From the NCBI GenBank assembly GCA_002478885.1, contig DLKC01000063.1, positions 53,333 through 117,332 of the forward strand: a stretch of 64,000 nt of DNA, written 5' to 3'. A program made the translations under genes and the position numbers. Shown here piece after piece: positions 44,602 to 52,306 of the stretch; position 1 is the stretch's first letter, and the number at the start of each line of letters is the position of its first letter. The notes under the pieces are model-generated. The model was not told where the DNA came from, did no database searches, and saw only the letters and a list, made by a program, of their open reading frames with translations. Source of the stretch: Chitinophagaceae bacterium UBA7600. Its GTDB lineage: Bacteria; Bacteroidota; Bacteroidia; Chitinophagales; Chitinophagaceae.

Positions 44602-46314
44602 ATGGCAGGAGATACTTTAAACATTAACAACAAGGCAGCAGCAAACAATACATACGATGCCATTGTGGTGGGTTCAGGTATTAGCGGAGGTTGGGCTGCA
44701 AAAGAATTGTGTGAGAAAGGTTTAAAAACGCTGGTGCTCGAAAGGGGCAGGATGGTTGAGCATGTAAAAGACTACAGCAACACATCAAAAGACCCGTGGG
44801 AGTTAACACATCACGGTGGTAAAACACTTGCGGATAAAAGCAATAGCCCTATTCAAAGTAAGTGCTATGCTTACAATGAAGTGTCGGGGCATTTCTTTGT
44901 AAACGATAAAGAAAATCCATACAACCAGGTGAAGCCTTTTGACTGGATTCGCGGTTATCACGTAGGCGGAAGAAGTATTATGTGGGGCAGGCAATGTTAC
45001 CGTTGGAGCGATCTCGATTTTGAAGCCAACATGAAAGATGGCCATGGTGTTGACTGGCCCATACGCTATAAAGACATTGCGCCATGGTACAGTTATGTAG
45101 AGCCTTTTGTTGGCATCAGCGGTTCCATTGAGAATTTGCCTCAGTTACCGGATGGACATTTTATGCCGCCGATGGAAATGAATTGTATTGAAAAGCAGGT
45201 GGCAGAAAGAATAAAAAAAGGCTTTGCAGACGGCCGCACTATGATCATTGGCCGAACAGCCAATCACACAGTGAAGGTTGGCGACCGCGGCCCTTGCCAG
45301 TTCAGGAATAAATGCCATGAAGGTTGCCCGTTTGCCGGTTATTTCAGCAGTAATTCTGCTACGCTGCCAGCCGCGATGAAAACCGGCAATATGACGCTCA
45401 GGCCTTTTTCTATTGTGCAGGAAGTGATCTACGACAAGGATACAAAAAAAGCAAAAGGTGTTCGTATTCTTGACTCGGAAACAATGAAGACAGAAGAATA
45501 CTATGCAAAAATTGTGTTCATTAATGCGTCAACACTTGGCACAACGCATATATTGCTGAACTCCATTTCTGATGCGTTCCCTAACGGGCTTGGCAATAGC
45601 AGCGGCCAGGTTGGCCACAATCTAATGGATCACCATTATGGCGTTGGCGCAACAGGCGAATCGGATGATTTTGCCGACCAGTATATTTTTGGCAGAAGAG
45701 CCAACGGCGTTTATATTCCCCGTTTCCGCAACATAAACGAAGCCACAAAACAAAAAGATTATGTACGCGGGTTTGGCTACCAGGGTGGCGGCAGTCGTGG
45801 AAGAATAAGCATTGAAGAGGGCATTGGTGGCCAGTACAAAGACGATCTCACCGAACCGGGCAAATGGGGATTTGGCATCGGAAGCTGGGGCGAGCACCTG
45901 CCTTATTTTGAAAACAAGGCAACGTTGAACAAAGACAAGAAAGATAAGTATGGCCTGCCAACACTCGATATTGATTGCGAGTTTAAAGAGAATGAAAAAG
46001 CCATGCGAAAAGATATGATGAACAGTGCAGCCGAAATGCTGGAGAAAGCAGGGCTTAAGAATATAAGCACTTACGACAGCAACCCGGCGCCGGGCTTCTG
46101 TATTCATGAAATGGGCACAGCCAGGATGGGCCGCGATCCTAAAACATCGGTGCTTAATGGCAATAACCAAATGCATGAAGTGGCGAATGTATTTATCACC
46201 GATGGTTCATGCATGGCTTCGAGCGCCTGCCAGAACCCTTCCGTTACTTACATGGCATTAACGGCAAGGGCTTGCGATTTTGCAGTGAACGAACTGAAAA
46301 AAGGCAATATTTAG
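44602..46314 (+). CDS. GMC flavoprotein dehydrogenase, array copy 7
   Basis: A 570-residue member standing apart from the three pairs. Head MAGDTLNINNKAAANNTYD, FAD motif GSGISGG, Cys232/238/242 (CQFRNKCHEGCPFAGYF), His502 (IHEMGTARMG), Asn545 (CQNPSVTYM). It keeps RGYHVGGRSIMWGRQ like copies 1-2 but GNSSGQ like copies 3-4, so it may be an older branch. It is nearest to the small-subunit gene, 171 bp downstream, and the likeliest cognate partner. No signal peptide. Confidence 0.9.
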   Translation: MAGDTLNINNKAAANNTYDAIVVGSGISGGWAAKELCEKGLKTLVLERGRMVEHVKDYSNTSKDPWELTHHGGKTLADKSNSPIQSKCYAYNEVSGHFFVNDKENPYNQVKPFDWIRGYHVGGRSIMWGRQCYRWSDLDFEANMKDGHGVDWPIRYKDIAPWYSYVEPFVGISGSIENLPQLPDGHFMPPMEMNCIEKQVAERIKKGFADGRTMIIGRTANHTVKVGDRGPCQFRNKCHEGCPFAGYFSSNSATLPAAMKTGNMTLRPFSIVQEVIYDKDTKKAKGVRILDSETMKTEEYYAKIVFINASTLGTTHILLNSISDAFPNGLGNSSGQVGHNLMDHHYGVGATGESDDFADQYIFGRRANGVYIPRFRNINEATKQKDYVRGFGYQGGGSRGRISIEEGIGGQYKDDLTEPGKWGFGIGSWGEHLPYFENKATLNKDKKDKYGLPTLDIDCEFKENEKAMRKDMMNSAAEMLEKAGLKNISTYDSNPAPGFCIHEMGTARMGRDPKTSVLNGNNQMHEVANVFITDGSCMASSACQNPSVTYMALTARACDFAVNELKKGNI

Positions 46315-46365
46315 ACTGCTGATTTGCGATGCCAGGTATTGTCAGAGACCAGCACTGGACGGAAC

Positions 46366-46385
46366 GCACAAGCGAGTGACACAAC
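46366..46385 (+). repeat. Dispersed repeat arm, type B
   Basis: GCACAAGCGAGTGACACAAC followed by GATGCTG and a GCCGGC tail, in the gap between GMC copy 7 and the small-subunit gene. Confidence 0.8.
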
Positions 46386-46485
46386 GATGCTGAATAGCAG
46401 ATCACAGCCGGCTAAAAAAAGAAAATCTTAACCAACGATAAAACAAAAACAGTAACTATTTTTAAATTTTAAACCATCGTATATT

Positions 46486-47055
46486 ATGAACAGAAGAGAT
46501 GCCTTATCACGTGTGGCACTTTTAGTTGGTGGTTCTGTAATCGGCGCCGAAGCTTTTCTCAGTGGTTGTAAAACTGCCACTAAGTATGGAGAGAGCCTGA
46601 ATTTTACGCCCGAGGACATTGCCTATCTTAACGAAGTGGCTGAAACCATTCTGCCTGCCACCGACACGCCTGGCGCGAAAGAAGCCAAAGTGGGCGAATT
46701 CATGACAGTGATCGTGAAAGATTGCTACGAAGAAAAAGATCAGAAGACCTTTCTTGAGGGCATGAAAAAGCTTGACGAAGCGAGCACCAAAAAGAATGGT
46801 AAATCATTCATGGAAAGCACGCCGCAGCAGCGCCACGACCTGTTGGTTGATCTTGACAAAGAAGCAAAGGACTATGGTAAAACCAAGAAGCCGGAAGATC
46901 CCAATCATTACTTCTCACTCATCAAACAATTAACACTGTGGGGTTACTTCACGTCTGAACCCGGTGCTACGAAAGCATTGCGTTATGTGGCTGTTCCCGG
47001 CAGGTACGAAGGTTGTATACCATACAAGAAAGGCGATAAAGCCTGGGCTACCTAG
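46486..47055 (+). CDS. Tat-lipoprotein small subunit, gluconate 2-dehydrogenase subunit 3 family
   Basis: A 189-residue protein of the family that partners GMC-type dehydrogenase large subunits. Its N terminus carries both a twin-arginine motif (MNRRDALSRVALLVGG) and a lipobox ending at Cys28 (AFLSGC), so it would pass through Tat folded and be lipid-anchored. The body has the family features FTPEDIAYLNEVAETILP ... TDTPGA and WGYFTSEPGATKALRYV. In related dehydrogenases this subunit carries the signal for the signal-less large subunit. It is the only such gene in the window, 171 bp after GMC copy 7, so it may serve several copies. Confidence 0.9.
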   Translation: MNRRDALSRVALLVGGSVIGAEAFLSGCKTATKYGESLNFTPEDIAYLNEVAETILPATDTPGAKEAKVGEFMTVIVKDCYEEKDQKTFLEGMKKLDEASTKKNGKSFMESTPQQRHDLLVDLDKEAKDYGKTKKPEDPNHYFSLIKQLTLWGYFTSEPGATKALRYVAVPGRYEGCIPYKKGDKAWAT

Positions 47056-47096
47056 TAATTATTATGTTTCCGGCAGTTGTGCGTATGGCATCGTTC

Positions 47097-47116
47097 CTTG
47101 CGTCGCACACTTGTGC
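47097..47116 (-). repeat. Dispersed repeat arm, type A, reverse orientation
   Basis: CTTGCGTCGCACACTTGTGC preceded by GGCATCGTTC, between the small-subunit gene and the TIM-barrel gene. Confidence 0.85.
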
Positions 47117-47238
47117 CATCACACTTTACTGAGCTGGCGAAGTGCGGTTATGCATCAACTATGTGGCCTTGTAAAAATGCGTTGGCACACAATGTTGATG
47201 TATATATTGTTACTTGCCAAACATAAATCAAACCGGGT

Positions 47239-48096
47239 ATGAGTTATTCAAGAAGAAGTTTTATAAAGAATACCGGACTGTTGGCTACTGGTGCAATGCT
47301 CGCTTCCAATGGGCTTTTTGCCGGCAGCAAAATGAAAAACTTTGGGTTGCAGTTGTGGAGTGTTCGTGATGATCTCGCCAAAGACCCGAAAGAGGTTTTA
47401 AAGCAGGTATCTTCATACGGCTACACACAGATCGAAAGTTTTGAAGGTGCCAAAGGCATGTTCTGGGGAATGTCAGCGATGGAATTCAAAGCGTTGATGG
47501 ATGATCTTGGCATGAAGATTATTTCGAGCCATTGTAATATCGGCAAAGACTTTGAAAAGAAGGCCGCTGATGCAGCATCGATCGGGATGAAGTATTTGAT
47601 CTGTCCTTTTAAAGGCCCGCAAAAGTCGATCGATAACTTTAAAAAGTTTGCCGACGAATTCAATGAGAAAGGGGAGATCTGCAGGAGGAACGGGATTCGT
47701 TTTGCGTACCACAATCACGGTTATTCTTTCCAGGCAATTGATGGGCAAATGCCACAGGCTGTTATGATGGACAATACCAACCCTGATACGGTGGATTTTG
47801 AAATGGATATGTACTGGGTAATAAGCGGTGGCGCCGATATTAAAGAGTGGCTTGGAAAATACAAGAACCGCTTCCGTCTTGGTCATGTAAAAGACAGGAA
47901 AAAAGATGTGGCAGCAAGTGTTTCAGATGCCTCCTGCATTTTAGGGACCGGTTCCATCGACTACAAAACCATTGTACCGCTTGCAAAGAAAGCCGGAATG
48001 GAATATTTTATTGTAGAACAGGAACTGTGGGAAAACAGCACCCCTTTACTTAGTGCGGAAGCAGACGCCAAATATATGATGGAATTAAAAGGATAA
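47239..48096 (+). CDS. Tat-exported sugar phosphate isomerase/epimerase-like TIM-barrel protein
   Basis: A 285-residue protein with a twin-arginine signal (YSRRSFIKNTGLLATGAM, cut near 28) and the same TIM-barrel family as 1093-1983: FGLQLWSVRDDL, AYHNHGYSFQ, VDFEMDMYWVISGGAD, RLGHVKDRKKD and EYFIVEQELWEN. It lies at the end of the GMC array, so it likely acts on the oxidised sugar in the periplasm. The reaction is inferred, not known. It has its own terminator at 48117-48148. Confidence 0.87.
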   Translation: MSYSRRSFIKNTGLLATGAMLASNGLFAGSKMKNFGLQLWSVRDDLAKDPKEVLKQVSSYGYTQIESFEGAKGMFWGMSAMEFKALMDDLGMKIISSHCNIGKDFEKKAADAASIGMKYLICPFKGPQKSIDNFKKFADEFNEKGEICRRNGIRFAYHNHGYSFQAIDGQMPQAVMMDNTNPDTVDFEMDMYWVISGGADIKEWLGKYKNRFRLGHVKDRKKDVAASVSDASCILGTGSIDYKTIVPLAKKAGMEYFIVEQELWENSTPLLSAEADAKYMMELKG

Positions 48097-48116
48097 TTTG
48101 TTCTGAACACTATATA

Positions 48117-48148
48117 AATCCTGGTTCGTAAAGTGCCGGGATTTTTTA
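48117..48148 (+). terminator. Terminator after the GMC/isomerase cluster
   Basis: AATCCTGG / CCGGGATT stem (one G-U pair) with an 11-nt loop, followed by a T-run; 20 bp after the stop. Confidence 0.6.
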
Positions 48149-48169
48149 TTGGTATTCTTTTCGGATTGG

Positions 48170-49288
48170 TCAGTAATGGCCCGCCGGGTGGTAGACGTTA
48201 AAGCCAAATATAAGGTCAATGGTAATGGCATCACCGTTGAGGTTTGTTCCACCGGGGTTTGCGTAGTTGATCCAATGATATTTACCCTGGAGGCCAATAT
48301 ATAAGTCACGGTTTACATACACATTCATCCTTAGTCCGCCGTTGGCATTGAATGAACCAATCGATAATGGTTTAAGGTATTCGTAATCGTTTTGCGAACC
48401 CGAAATGTCAAAACCATCATAGGCCAAACCGCCTGCGAAGCCTGCTTCAAACTTTGCTTTACTAAAAAAGTAATACGAATAGTCAAGCCCAATATAGCCT
48501 CCAAAATAGGCATCGCGGTCGTAATAGGAGCCATTGCGTTTCACTGTATAGGTATCCTTACTTTTTGCAAATCGAAATTGCAGCGTGAGGTCGAATTCAT
48601 GATGCTGATTTCTAATACCAAACTGCCCGCCGACAGACGGGTGAACACCCAATAATGCAAGGTTGCCTGTCGGTATCCAGGCGCCGGTCATCAGGCCATA
48701 GGTACCCCTCACTTCTTTCTGGCGGATATCTTCCTGTTTTTTTAATAAGGCCATGAGTTCCGGATATTGCGAACTGTTCTTTTTTATTTCGCCTTCGGGA
48801 TTCTTTATTTCCCCGGTCAATACTTTGCAGATAAGCTGTTCATTAGTGTCAAGCTTCTTATCTTCTAAAAGCAATTTTGCCCAGGTGCTGCAGAAGTGGT
48901 AAAAACCCGCTTTTTGTTTTTGTAAATAGGCGGTGGGGTAACGCTGGTTAAATTCAAAGTCTGTGCTATACCATCTTAAATTATCGAAACTACTGCTATC
49001 GAGTTGTGCTAGTGTAAATGTGCCTTGTTCCATCGCAAGCAGCATATAACACACCTGGATTTCAGCAGCTGCCGGGCAAGCGTCTTTCCATATCCCGATT
49101 GCGAGGTACATGGAATCAAAAGACTTTTCGCGATACAGCCGTGGCAGCACTTCCATCGCATTTGCAAATACATCGTTGCAGGATGGACGCGCCCTTGTCA
49201 TTTCACTTTGTATGGATTGTGCTTTTGCGGCAGCGCATAACATACCGGAAAATAATAAGCAGCAAGTCAGTTTTCTTAAAGCAATCAT
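48170..49288 (-). CDS. Exported protein with helical head and beta-barrel-like C-terminal part
   Basis: A 372-residue protein I do not recognise. Signal peptide (LRKLTCCLLFSGMLCAAAKAQ). Residues 24-190 look mainly helical, with several cysteines (PSCNDVF, WKDACPAA, EIQVCYML). Residues 195-372 show alternating strands typical of an outer-membrane barrel (GTYGLMTGAWIPTGNLALLG, FDLTLQFRFAKSKDTYTV, FGGYIGLDYSYYFFSKAKFE) and end in DLIFGFNVYHPAGHY. It probably sits in the outer membrane. No operon partner. No function assigned. Confidence 0.65.
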   Translation of the reverse strand: MIALRKLTCCLLFSGMLCAAAKAQSIQSEMTRARPSCNDVFANAMEVLPRLYREKSFDSMYLAIGIWKDACPAAAEIQVCYMLLAMEQGTFTLAQLDSSSFDNLRWYSTDFEFNQRYPTAYLQKQKAGFYHFCSTWAKLLLEDKKLDTNEQLICKVLTGEIKNPEGEIKKNSSQYPELMALLKKQEDIRQKEVRGTYGLMTGAWIPTGNLALLGVHPSVGGQFGIRNQHHEFDLTLQFRFAKSKDTYTVKRNGSYYDRDAYFGGYIGLDYSYYFFSKAKFEAGFAGGLAYDGFDISGSQNDYEYLKPLSIGSFNANGGLRMNVYVNRDLYIGLQGKYHWINYANPGGTNLNGDAITIDLIFGFNVYHPAGHY

Positions 49289-49405
49289 GCTACAAAATAA
49301 CCACTTTGACGATTGCTTGTTTCAAATGAATTGTGAAGATTACTGTTGATGAAATCGGCCGAGGCAGGCAGCGTAAGCATTCTTTTGTAAGATGGCTGGA
49401 GTTTA

Positions 49406-50080
49406 TTATTGCAGGCTGGTGAGCGCCTTCGTATACTGGTTTATATAGTCGTGCTTATGTCTCAACCTGTATTGCATCACAAACCGTGGATGAGGCAGGG
49501 GAACTATTTTGTCAAACCATTGATGTTTTTTATTGAGTGCGGTGAGGAATTTCAGGTTCTCTCCTTCACCGATACAAAAACAGCAATCGCTGCTTATGCC
49601 AAAGCGCAGTTGTTGCTCCATACAGCTAACAACAAAAGGCGCTATCTTTTTTGCCAGGATTTTGTCGTCGTAATAATTCAGGTTCCTGCCGTTCTTAACA
49701 AAGCCAAGCGGGCTAACGGCAGTAATATAGAATCGTTTATAAAATAGTTCAGCGCCACCATAAGCATTGATCATTTCATACATAAACACAGACGAAAGCT
49801 CCTGCTTCTTTTGAAACCCGTTTGTTATGCCGCAGTCCTTTTCCAAGCGAATGGGATCGGTGAACGGGATGCCGGTAATGCCGCCCCCAAAGCGGCCCGG
49901 GTTAATGCCCATGAGTAAATGCCTGTGATTGCTATCGCTGTAAAATTTCTGATAGAAACTTGCGCAGGCATTTTGTACTTCGGCAGAACGGTGCACATCC
50001 AATACTTCCACATCCTTTGGCAGATCGAAAGGCAGGTGAAGAGTGAAAAGAAACGTTGTTATGTTTTCTGCAAAATTCAT
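49406..50080 (-). CDS. SMUG2-like uracil-DNA glycosylase family protein
   Basis: A 224-residue protein of the uracil-DNA-glycosylase superfamily, SMUG2/DUF4918 type. Visible motifs are HLLMGINPGRFGGGITGIPF (the motif I region at the active site) and PLPHPRFVMQYR near the end (the motif II minor-groove loop). It would remove damaged bases from DNA in base-excision repair. I begin at Met 50080 (MNFAENITTFLF); the longer frame to 50170 would translate a dispersed-repeat variant (50123-50165) and is rejected. Cytoplasmic, monocistronic. Confidence 0.8.
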   Translation of the reverse strand: MNFAENITTFLFTLHLPFDLPKDVEVLDVHRSAEVQNACASFYQKFYSDSNHRHLLMGINPGRFGGGITGIPFTDPIRLEKDCGITNGFQKKQELSSVFMYEMINAYGGAELFYKRFYITAVSPLGFVKNGRNLNYYDDKILAKKIAPFVVSCMEQQLRFGISSDCCFCIGEGENLKFLTALNKKHQWFDKIVPLPHPRFVMQYRLRHKHDYINQYTKALTSLQ

Positions 50081-50122
50081 CCGATGGATTGCTGTGACAG
50101 TTTGCTGAATAAATTGCTGAAC

Positions 50123-50165
50123 GCAGAAGCGTGCGATCCCGATTCGCGCTTTCCCCGGACAAGGG
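50123..50165. repeat. Extended repeat variant
   Basis: GAAGCGTGCGATCCCGATTCG followed by CGCTTTCCCCGGACAAGGGC resembles the extended forms at 14543 and 55075. It is upstream of the SMUG2-like gene. Confidence 0.45.
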
Positions 50166-50212
50166 CGCAACGAAGGTTTAATGTTTGCACCCTGGCCAGG
50201 CCTATAAAAGAA

Positions 50213-51361
50213 TCAATCAGGGAACATTGTTTTATCTATGCCGGGGATAATACGCAGTGCATTTTTATAATAGATCTTCTTGAGAATGTTATCCGGCAGC
50301 CCCATGCCATACATTGGCCAGAATGCATGATATTTTTTGTGGTAAGGAAAATATTCATCTTCGGTTTCCAGTACCCGGAAGTATGTTTGATATTCAGATG
50401 GCACCCATGAGTCTTTGCCGAACAAAATACGGTCCTGGTATTTATCGAAAAAAGCAGCAGCAGCCCTTGGCTGGCGGCCAAGATCGGAGATGATGGCGCC
50501 AAACTCCACATTCACATTGGGCATTTCATCGAGCAGTTTACCGAGCGTTGCGAGATCGCCGCCCAACCAGCCAAAGTGTGCGGCGATGAAGGTTGTGTTT
50601 GGATGTTTCTTAAACATGCGGTGCTGCTGTTCAATGATAGAGTCCCAAGGGGCGGGGTTGGTATTGCTTCGCTGGCGATCGGGATGCGTGGCGATTTCAA
50701 GCCAGCGTTCGTTGTGTTCATCTTCGGGGAACCAAAAGGCTTTTGGATCCGCAGAATGTATAAGCACCGGTATTTTTAGCTCGCCGCATTTATCCCATAC
50801 CGGGTCGAGGCGGGGATCGTCCACAGCAATAATCTTTCCTTTCTCGTCTTTGAACTCCATACCAAGGTCTTTGTATATTTTTAAACCACGTGCGCCGGCC
50901 TTCACGTCAGATTCGAGCCCCTTCACGGTCTTCCCGGCCCAGCCCGCTTCACCAAAGCCTACGAAGGAAATATTGGTGAAGAAGAGCACACGCCTCGCAT
51001 CCACCTTTGCAACACTGGCCATGTAGCGTGTCATATAATCCTGATCCTGCAAATCGAAATCGCCATTGCGGCCTGATGAATTCCGGTAACCTCTTCCACT
51101 CAGGTTCACCATTACCTGCAGGTTAAGCGAATCCATTTCCGTAACCAGTTTTTTTATGTCCTGGCCGGGCCCTTCCCACTGGTGGTTGTGTACATCGATG
51201 AAAGGATATTTTGCTTTTGTTACGATGTGTTTTGGAACGACAAGCGTTGAAACGGGGTCATAGGTTTCAAAATCCATTTTCTTATTGGACTGGCTTTGAC
51301 ATTGCAGTGAATTAAATGCGAGCAGGGAAATAATCATCAGTTGGTTAAAGTGTTTCCGCAT
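50213..51361 (-). CDS. Amidohydrolase_2-family metal hydrolase, lipoprotein
   Basis: A 382-residue TIM-barrel hydrolase. The N-terminal signal ends at a possible lipobox Cys21 (LAFNSLQC). Metal and catalytic motifs are FIDVHNHQWEG (HxH), GARGLKIYKDLGMEF, PVLIHSADPKAFWFPEDEH, FIAAHFGWLGGDL and ILFGKDSWVP (final Asp). This is the amidohydrolase_2 type that includes decarboxylases and lactonases. A lactonase role on oxidised sugars would fit the wider theme but is only a guess. The frame from 51361 is intact and starts at MRKHFNQL. Confidence 0.82.
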   Translation of the reverse strand: MRKHFNQLMIISLLAFNSLQCQSQSNKKMDFETYDPVSTLVVPKHIVTKAKYPFIDVHNHQWEGPGQDIKKLVTEMDSLNLQVMVNLSGRGYRNSSGRNGDFDLQDQDYMTRYMASVAKVDARRVLFFTNISFVGFGEAGWAGKTVKGLESDVKAGARGLKIYKDLGMEFKDEKGKIIAVDDPRLDPVWDKCGELKIPVLIHSADPKAFWFPEDEHNERWLEIATHPDRQRSNTNPAPWDSIIEQQHRMFKKHPNTTFIAAHFGWLGGDLATLGKLLDEMPNVNVEFGAIISDLGRQPRAAAAFFDKYQDRILFGKDSWVPSEYQTYFRVLETEDEYFPYHKKYHAFWPMYGMGLPDNILKKIYYKNALRIIPGIDKTMFPD

Positions 51362-51488
51362 ACAGCGTTGTTTTTTGTGAAGATAAAAATACAGTGTTCC
51401 GCCGCATAACCGCTCAGCATTGTTAACAGTGTTTTCAGGGTTGGTTTTTGTTTGGGTGGCCCCGGCAGCAAACCACTGTTCAGCATTC

Positions 51489-51508
51489 CTTGCGTCGCAC
51501 CCTTGTGC
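51489..51508 (-). repeat. Dispersed repeat arm, type A, reverse orientation
   Basis: CTTGCGTCGCACCCTTGTGC preceded by TTCAGCATTC; upstream of tetR, downstream of nothing on its strand. Confidence 0.8.
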
Positions 51509-51642
51509 AGCAGCACATTCCCGGTCTTACTTTCCCACATCCCGGCTATCATTAAAAGTGCGTGATGCCTGATAAGCCGGCAGCTAAAACAGCATGGAAA
51601 AAGGGCTGAAAAAATTTTAAAGGCGGGTATCCAATGCCGGAT

Positions 51643-51666
51643 TACCTTTGTTAACCATTTGGTTAA
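51643..51666 (+). promoter_or_regulatory. tetR promoter -7 box abutting a palindromic operator
   Basis: TACCTTTG (51643-51650) matches the -7 box and is directly followed by TTAACC-ATTT-GGTTAA (51651-51666), a perfect inverted repeat 6 nt before the start codon at 51672. It looks like an autoregulatory TetR operator over the transcription start. Confidence 0.65.
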
Positions 51667-51671
51667 ATTTT

Positions 51672-52289
51672 ATGGTTAAAGTGAAGATAGACGAACGTGC
51701 CGAGCAAAGGATTCTTGCCGCGGCAAAAAAAATATTCCTTTCAAAAGGGCTTGATGGTGCACGCATGCAGGACATTGCGGATGAGGCCGGCATTAACAAG
51801 GCATTACTGCATTATTATTTCAGGAGCAAAGACAAACTATTCGAAACAATTTTTATGGAGGTAGCGAAGCACTTCTTGCCAAGGGTTTCAGAGATCTTTG
51901 AATCGGGTAAACCGCTGTTCGACAAGATTGAACTCTTCTGTGAAACGTATATACAACAAATGAAAGAAACACCCTACCTGCCTTTGTTTATCCTCGGTGA
52001 AGCGACCCGCCGCCCGGAAACATTTGTGAAGAAGGTTTTTGGAAACAGGAAACCGCCTGTTCATCTTTTTGTTGCACAGGTGCAACAGGAAATAAAGAGT
52101 GGCAATATCAAGCCCGTTCACCCGTTGCAACTGCTTATCGATATCCTTTCGATGTGCGTGTTTCCATTTATGGCAAGGCCCATGCTGGAGCATGTTGCGG
52201 GTATAAACAAAAAGCAATTTGATGCCTTTATTGAAGAGCGGAAAAAGCTCGTGCCTGAAATGATCATCGCGTCTTTAAAAAATAATTGA
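51672..52289 (+). CDS. TetR-family repressor
   Basis: A 205-residue regulator: TetR helix-turn-helix at 10-55 (RILAAAKKIFLSKGLDGARM, GINKALLHYYFRSKDKLFE) and a C-terminal ligand-binding domain. The start is taken at Met 51672 (MVKVKIDERAEQ); the longer frame to 51648 would run through the operator. The gene is first in a plus-strand operon with the export genes and is 17 bp upstream of the adaptor gene, so it most likely represses this operon until its ligand, probably an exported compound, is present. Confidence 0.9.
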   Translation: MVKVKIDERAEQRILAAAKKIFLSKGLDGARMQDIADEAGINKALLHYYFRSKDKLFETIFMEVAKHFLPRVSEIFESGKPLFDKIELFCETYIQQMKETPYLPLFILGEATRRPETFVKKVFGNRKPPVHLFVAQVQQEIKSGNIKPVHPLQLLIDILSMCVFPFMARPMLEHVAGINKKQFDAFIEERKKLVPEMIIASLKNN

Positions 52290-52306
52290 ACCAAGAAAAC
52301 AGTTGT

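Larger units (their letters stand above)
51362..51671. other. 310-bp intergenic region before the tetR operon
   Basis: Contains a reversed type A arm (51489-51508), a decayed right arm (near 51556-51581, AAAAGTGCGTGATGCC and an AAGCCGGC tail) and the tetR promoter/operator (51643-51666). No gene seen. Confidence 0.65.

Noticed and set aside
44355..44663. Minus-strand frame across the gap between GMC copies 6 and 7
   Set aside because: It runs antisense to both neighbouring gene ends and through the composite repeat.
32973..46314. Insertion sequences or transposases explaining the GMC array
   Set aside because: No transposase, integrase or terminal inverted repeats of IS type were found in the array; only the short repeat arms.
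50081..50170. N-terminal extension of the SMUG2-like protein
   Set aside because: It would translate the extended repeat variant at 50123-50165, and the natural start is Met 50080.
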